64,000 nt of DNA from Mycobacterium sp. 1465703.0 (GTDB lineage: Bacteria; Actinomycetota; Actinomycetes; Mycobacteriales; Mycobacteriaceae): positions 1 to 64,000 of the forward strand of contig NZ_LZKU01000027.1 in the NCBI RefSeq assembly GCF_001672975.1, read 5' to 3'. The position numbers were made by a program, and so were the translations under genes. Of this stretch, positions 59,798 to 64,000 are shown piece after piece. The notes under the pieces were generated by a model. The model worked only from the letters and a program-made list of their open reading frames with translations, had not been told where the DNA came from and did no database searches. Numbering within the stretch: position 1 is the first letter of the stretch; every line of letters starts with the position of its first letter.

Positions 59798-61009
59798 ATG
59801 TCCGAAGAAGCTTTTATCTATGAGGCCATCCGCACCCCGCGGGGCAAGCAGCGCAACGGCTCGCTGAACGAGGTGAAGCCGCTCAACCTGGTCGTCGGCC
59901 TGGTTGACGAGCTCCGCAGGCGGTATCCCGACCTGGACGAGAACCTGATCAGCGACATGATCCTGGGTGTGGTGTCCCCGGTCGGAGACCAGGGCGGCGA
60001 CATCGCCCGCACCGCCGTCCTGGCCGCCGGCCTGCCCGAGACCACCGGCGGCGTGCAGCTCAACCGGTTCTGCGCCTCGGGCCTCGAGGCGGTCAACACC
60101 GCCGCCCAGAAAGTGCGTTCCGGCTGGGACGACCTGGTGCTGGCCGGTGGTGTCGAGTCGATGAGCCGGGTGCCGATGGGTTCTGACGGCGGCGCCTGGG
60201 CGACCGACCCCGAGACCAACTACCAGATCGGCTTCGTGCCGCAGGGCATCGGCGCCGACCTGATCGCCACCATCGAGGGCTTCTCGCGCGACGACGTCGA
60301 CGCCTACGCGCTGCGCAGCCAGCAGAAGGCCGCCGCGGCATGGTCGGGCGGCTACTTCGCCAAGTCGGTGGTGCCGGTGCGCGACCAGAACGGCCTGGTG
60401 ATCCTCGACCATGACGAGCACATGCGGCCGGACACCACGCTGGAGGGTCTCGGCAAGCTGAAGACCGCGTTCGACGGCATCGGCGAGATGGGCGGCTTCG
60501 ACGACGTGGCGCTGACCAAGTACCACTGGGTCGAGAAGATCAACCACGTCCACACCGGCGGCAACAGCTCCGGCATCGTCGACGGCGCCGCGCTGGTGCT
60601 GGTCGGTTCGGAAGCCGCGGGCAAGTCGCAGGGGCTGACCCCGAGAGCCCGCATCGTGGCGACCGCCACCAGCGGCTCGGACCCGGTGATCATGCTCACC
60701 GGTCCCACCCCGGCCACCCAGAAGGTGCTCGACCGCGCCGGATTGACGATCGATGACATCGACCTGTTCGAGCTCAACGAGGCGTTCGCCTCGGTGGTGC
60801 TGAAGTTCCAGAAGGACCTCAACATTCCTGACGAGAAGCTCAACGTCAACGGTGGTGCCATCGCGATGGGCCACCCGCTGGGCGCCACCGGCGCCATGAT
60901 CACCGGCACCATGGTCGACGAGCTCGAGCGCCGCAACGCGCGCCGCGCCCTGATCACACTGTGCATCGGCGGCGGCATGGGTGTCGCCACCATCATCGAG
61001 AGGGTTTAA
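59798..61009 (+). CDS. fadA: Acetyl-CoA acetyltransferase FadA
   Basis: A 403-residue thiolase for the last step of beta-oxidation. Nucleophile Cys92 in [11 protein letters not shown], His359 in [10 protein letters not shown], and Cys389 in CIGGGMG form the standard active site. Forms the alpha2beta2 trifunctional complex with FadB encoded 4 bp downstream. Position equals Rv0859. ATG at 59798 with AGGAAG upstream. Confidence 0.95.
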   Translation: MSEEAFIYEAIRTPRGKQRNGSLNEVKPLNLVVGLVDELRRRYPDLDENLISDMILGVVSPVGDQGGDIARTAVLAAGLPETTGGVQLNRFCASGLEAVNTAAQKVRSGWDDLVLAGGVESMSRVPMGSDGGAWATDPETNYQIGFVPQGIGADLIATIEGFSRDDVDAYALRSQQKAAAAWSGGYFAKSVVPVRDQNGLVILDHDEHMRPDTTLEGLGKLKTAFDGIGEMGGFDDVALTKYHWVEKINHVHTGGNSSGIVDGAALVLVGSEAAGKSQGLTPRARIVATATSGSDPVIMLTGPTPATQKVLDRAGLTIDDIDLFELNEAFASVVLKFQKDLNIPDEKLNVNGGAIAMGHPLGATGAMITGTMVDELERRNARRALITLCIGGGMGVATIIERV

Positions 61010-61013
61010 GACC

Positions 61014-63158
61014 ATGGCAGAGAACACCATTCAGTGGGATAAGGACGACGATGGCATCGTCACCTTGACGCTGGACGATCCGACCGGGTCGGCCAACGTG
61101 ATGAACGAGCACTACAGCGAGTCCATGCACAACGCTGTGGAACGCCTTGTCGCCGAGAAGGATTCGATCAGCGGCGTGGTCATCACCAGCGCGAAGAAGA
61201 CCTTCTTCGCCGGCGGTGACCTGAAGGGCATGATCAACCTCGGCCCGGAGAACGCCGGTGAGGCGTTCGACACCGTCGAGGCGGTCAAGCGCGACCTGCG
61301 GGCGCTCGAGACGTTGGGCAAGCCGGTGGTGGCCGCCATCAACGGCGCCGCCCTCGGCGGTGGTCTAGAGATCGCGCTGGCGTGTCACCACCGCATCGCC
61401 GCGGACGTCAAGGGCAGCGTGCTGGGTCTGCCCGAGGTGACGCTGGGCCTGCTGCCCGGCGGCGGCGGGGTGACCCGCACCGTGCGGATGTTCGGCATCC
61501 AGAACGCGTTCATGAACATCCTGTCGCAGGGCACCCGCTTCAAGCCGGCCAAGGCCAAGGAGATCGGCCTGGTCGACGAGCTGGTGGGCTCGGTCGAGGA
61601 ACTGGTGCCCGCCGCCAAGGCGTGGATCAAGGCCAACCCCGACTCGCACGAACAGCCTTGGGACAAAAAGGGTTACAAGATGCCCGGCGGCACCCCGGCC
61701 AGCCCTGCGCTGGCCGGCATCCTGCCGTCGTTCCCGGCGCTGCTGAAGAAGCAGCTCAAGGGCGCACCGATGCCGGCACCGCGGGCGATCCTGGACGCCG
61801 CCGTCGAGGGCGCGCAGGTCGACTTCGACACGGCCAGCCGCATCGAGAGCCGCTACTTCACCCAGCTGGTCACCGGCCAGGTCGCCAAGAACATGATCCA
61901 GGCGTTCTTCTTCGACCTGCAGCACATCAACGGCGGTGGTTCGCGTCCGGACGGCATCGAGCCGGTCAAGATCAACAAGATCGGCGTGCTGGGCGCGGGC
62001 ATGATGGGTGCCGGAATCGCCTATGTGTCGGCCAAAGCCGGTTTCGAGGTGGTGCTCAAGGACGTCAGCATCGAGGCCGCCGAGAAGGGCAAGGGCTACT
62101 CGGAAAAGCTTGAGGCCAAGGCGCTTCAGCGGGGCAAGACCACCGAGGAGAAGAGCAAGGCGCTGCTGGACCGCATCACCCCGGCCGCCGACCCCGAGGC
62201 CTTCAAGGGTGTCGACTTCGTGATCGAGGCCGTCTTCGAGAACCAGGACCTCAAGCACAAGGTGTTCCAGGAGATCGAGGACATCGTCGAGCCCAACGCG
62301 CTGCTCGGGTCGAACACCTCGACGCTGCCGATCACCGGTCTGGCTACTGGCGTCAAGCGGCAAGAGGACTTCATCGGGATTCACTTCTTCTCACCCGTCG
62401 ACAAGATGCCGCTGGTGGAAATCATCAAGGGCGAGAAGACTTCTGACGAGGCGCTGGCCCGCGTGTTCGACTACACGCTGGCCATCGGCAAGACCCCGAT
62501 CGTGGTCAACGACAGCCGCGGCTTCTTCACCAGCCGCGTCATCGGCACGTTCGTCAACGAGGCGTTGGCGATGCTGGGCGAGGGTGTGGAGCCCGCCAGC
62601 GTTGAGCATGCCGGTTCGCAGGCCGGCTACCCGGCACCGCCGCTGCAGCTGTCCGACGAGCTCAACCTGGAGCTGATGCACAAGATCGCCACGGCTACCC
62701 GCAAGGGTGTCGAGGACGCCGGCGGCACTTACGAGCCGCACCCGGCTGAGGCCGTCGTCGAGAAGATGATCGAGATCGGTCGTCCGTCGCGGCTGAAGGG
62801 CGCCGGCTTCTACGAGTACGTCGACGGCAAGCGGACCCGCCTGTGGCCGGGCCTGCGGGAGACGTTCAAGTCGGGCAGCGCGAGCATTCCGTTGCAGGAC
62901 ATGGTCGATCGCATGCTGTTCGCCGAGGCGCTCGAGACGCAGAAGTGCTTGGACGAGGGTGTGCTGACGTCGACCGCCGACGCCAACATCGGGTCGATCA
63001 TGGGCATCGGCTTCCCGCCGTACACCGGTGGTAGCGCGCAGTTCATCGTGGGCTACTCCGGTGCGGCCGGCACCGGCAAGGAAGCCTTCGTGGGCCGCGC
63101 CAAGGAACTGGCCGCCAAGTACGGCGACCGCTTCCTGCCGCCGGCGTCGCTGACCTAA
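61014..63158 (+). CDS. fadB: Fatty-acid oxidation multifunctional protein FadB
   Basis: A 714-residue enzyme with an N-terminal enoyl-CoA hydratase domain (FAGGDLKGM, NGAALGGGLEIALACHH; residues about 1-200) and a 3-hydroxyacyl-CoA dehydrogenase domain starting near residue 320 (GVLGAGMMGAGIAYV; HFFSPVDKMPLVEII). It catalyses hydration and NAD-linked oxidation in beta-oxidation, passing product to FadA. Same order as Rv0860. ATG at 61014 chosen over upstream codons inside fadA. Confidence 0.95.
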   Translation: MAENTIQWDKDDDGIVTLTLDDPTGSANVMNEHYSESMHNAVERLVAEKDSISGVVITSAKKTFFAGGDLKGMINLGPENAGEAFDTVEAVKRDLRALETLGKPVVAAINGAALGGGLEIALACHHRIAADVKGSVLGLPEVTLGLLPGGGGVTRTVRMFGIQNAFMNILSQGTRFKPAKAKEIGLVDELVGSVEELVPAAKAWIKANPDSHEQPWDKKGYKMPGGTPASPALAGILPSFPALLKKQLKGAPMPAPRAILDAAVEGAQVDFDTASRIESRYFTQLVTGQVAKNMIQAFFFDLQHINGGGSRPDGIEPVKINKIGVLGAGMMGAGIAYVSAKAGFEVVLKDVSIEAAEKGKGYSEKLEAKALQRGKTTEEKSKALLDRITPAADPEAFKGVDFVIEAVFENQDLKHKVFQEIEDIVEPNALLGSNTSTLPITGLATGVKRQEDFIGIHFFSPVDKMPLVEIIKGEKTSDEALARVFDYTLAIGKTPIVVNDSRGFFTSRVIGTFVNEALAMLGEGVEPASVEHAGSQAGYPAPPLQLSDELNLELMHKIATATRKGVEDAGGTYEPHPAEAVVEKMIEIGRPSRLKGAGFYEYVDGKRTRLWPGLRETFKSGSASIPLQDMVDRMLFAEALETQKCLDEGVLTSTADANIGSIMGIGFPPYTGGSAQFIVGYSGAAGTGKEAFVGRAKELAAKYGDRFLPPASLT

Positions 63159-63165
63159 GTTGTCA

Positions 63166-63208
63166 AACGTAAAGCCCCCGAAACTCTTTGTTTCGGGGGC
63201 TTTACGTT
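63166..63208 (+). terminator. Strong hairpin terminator after fadB
   Basis: Perfect 18-bp stem (arms 63166-63183 and 63191-63208) with a 7-nt loop, starting 7 bp after the fadB stop. GC-rich core GCCCCCG. No long T-run follows, which is common for mycobacterial terminators. Confidence 0.9.
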
Positions 63209-63274
63209 GAGCGTTCCGTGATGCCGAAAGGTCAACGGGGCGGGCCTGTTTGAGGGATCCCGGGCCCGGTAGCC

Positions 63275-64000
63275 CTATCTGGAGGCGGCGGCGATCCGGC
63301 GCCATTGCTCCCGGGGGAAGGCTCGCGGATCGGCCAGCAGCACCTGGACGCAGACATGGTCGGCGCCCGCGGAACGATGCTCGGCGACGCGGCGCATGAT
63401 GGCCTCTTCATCACCGCACGCGATGATCGCGTTGAAGAGCCGATCGCTCACCTGCGCCAGGTCCTCTTCGGAAAAGCCGCTGCGCAGCAGGTTGTTGGCG
63501 TAGTTGGGCAACGCCAAATATGATCGCAGCCAATCGGTTCCAATCTGGCGTGCCTCGTCGGCGTTGTCGGTGAGGATCACCGTCTGCTCCGGCAGCAGCA
63601 AAGGGCCAGACCCCAAAATGGAACGGGCGTAGGCCGTGTGCTCGGGCGTGACGAGGTATGGGTGGGCGCCACCGGCGCGGCTCGCGGACAGCGTCAGCAT
63701 CTTGGGGCCGAGCGCGGCGAGAACCCGGCGGTCGGTGGGCACCGGCCGCGGCGCGGCGTCCAATTCGTCCAGGAACGAGGCGGTCGCCGCCAGCGGTTTG
63801 CGATATCGCCCTGGCTGGCCGGCATCGATCAGTGGTGCGTGGCTGACGCCGATCCCCAGCAGGAAGCGGTCGCCGTGCTCGGTGGTCAGCGTCGCATAGG
63901 AATCGGCGACCTCACCGGGCGAGTGCATCCACAGATTCAGGATTCCGGTGGCGATCACGGTGCGCTTGGTCGCGCCGAGCAGATGACCGACCGACTCGAA
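63275..64000 (-). CDS. LLM-class F420-dependent oxidoreductase (partial)
   Basis: C-terminal 241 residues of a luciferase-like oxidoreductase; the frame is still open at the right edge of the window, so the N-terminus is missing. Recognisable parts are RFLLGIGVSHAPLID and VLAALGPKMLTLSASRAGG. The group uses F420 or FMN to oxidise or reduce small molecules. It converges on fadB, with the terminator hairpin between. Confidence 0.85.
   Translation of the reverse strand, partial: FESVGHLLGATKRTVIATGILNLWMHSPGEVADSYATLTTEHGDRFLLGIGVSHAPLIDAGQPGRYRKPLAATASFLDELDAAPRPVPTDRRVLAALGPKMLTLSASRAGGAHPYLVTPEHTAYARSILGSGPLLLPEQTVILTDNADEARQIGTDWLRSYLALPNYANNLLRSGFSEEDLAQVSDRLFNAIIACGDEEAIMRRVAEHRSAGADHVCVQVLLADPRAFPREQWRRIAAASR

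Noticed and set aside
59732..61030. 432-codon minus-strand open frame over fadA
   Set aside because: Exact shadow of fadA, which has complete thiolase active-site motifs.

Overview
The window is high-GC actinobacterial DNA that I place in the genus Mycobacterium. It holds a complete yrbE/mceA-F lipid-import operon with two pairs of Mce-associated membrane proteins, several small secreted proteins and lipoproteins, many lipid and CoA enzymes, and, at 54083-63158, a block whose order matches M. tuberculosis Rv0853c-Rv0860 (kdc, SRPBCC, far, two SRPBCC, dapC-like aminotransferase, fadA, fadB). I cannot name the species. No tRNA, rRNA, CRISPR array or insertion sequence was seen.

Layout. 1-422 is an inverted, truncated copy of the hydrolase/dehydrogenase junction that follows; the repeat is exactly 77 bp and begins at base 1, so it looks like an assembly or amplification chimera. 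346-2754 (-): alpha/beta hydrolase and a DUF35-thiolase fusion. 2891-6045: secreted protein, epimerase-like SDR, unknown protein, F420-type luciferase-like oxidoreductase. 6046-8847 (-): acyl-CoA dehydrogenase, ferredoxin, NuoF-like flavoprotein. 9381-12938 (-): hydrolase, Rieske protein, two amidohydrolases. 13158-14496 (-): beta-hydroxyacid dehydrogenase and carboxymuconolactone decarboxylase-like protein. 14967-17124 (+): acyl-CoA dehydrogenase pair. 17130-18524 (-): membrane-anchored esterase. 18958-22877: SDR, divergent from a DapB-like dehydrogenase, a P450 and a TetR regulator. 23220-25158 (-): first Mce-associated pair and a secreted protein. 25247-27607 (-): P450, ferredoxin, SDR, divergent from 27887-30624 (+): aldehyde dehydrogenase and CoA-transferase. 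31019-40730 (+): mce operon. 40787-43469: secreted proteins and second Mce-associated pair. 43473-46634: TetR regulator divergent from a four-gene membrane module with cytochrome-oxidase III/IV-like subunits. 46655-48864: P450 divergent from TetR. 48780-50499: secreted MmpS-like protein, enoyl-CoA hydratase, LpqH-like lipoprotein. 50587-54078 (+): amidohydrolase, FadD, unknown protein, BFD-like iron-sulfur protein. 54083-63158: the conserved Rv0853c-Rv0860-like block. 63275-64000 (-): partial luciferase-like oxidoreductase.

How it may work together. A 15-bp palindrome, GAGAAT-N3-ATTCTC, is perfect at 14921 and 50550. Degenerate copies occur upstream of the DUF35-thiolase operon, the paired-amidohydrolase operon, the P450/ferredoxin/SDR operon, the aldehyde dehydrogenase/CoA-transferase operon and the enoyl-CoA hydratase gene. 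These units supply oxidation, CoA activation, dehydrogenation, hydration and thiolase-type C-C cleavage. I infer a dispersed but co-regulated catabolic pathway for an unknown lipid, terpenoid or alicyclic substrate; this is the most interesting candidate system here.
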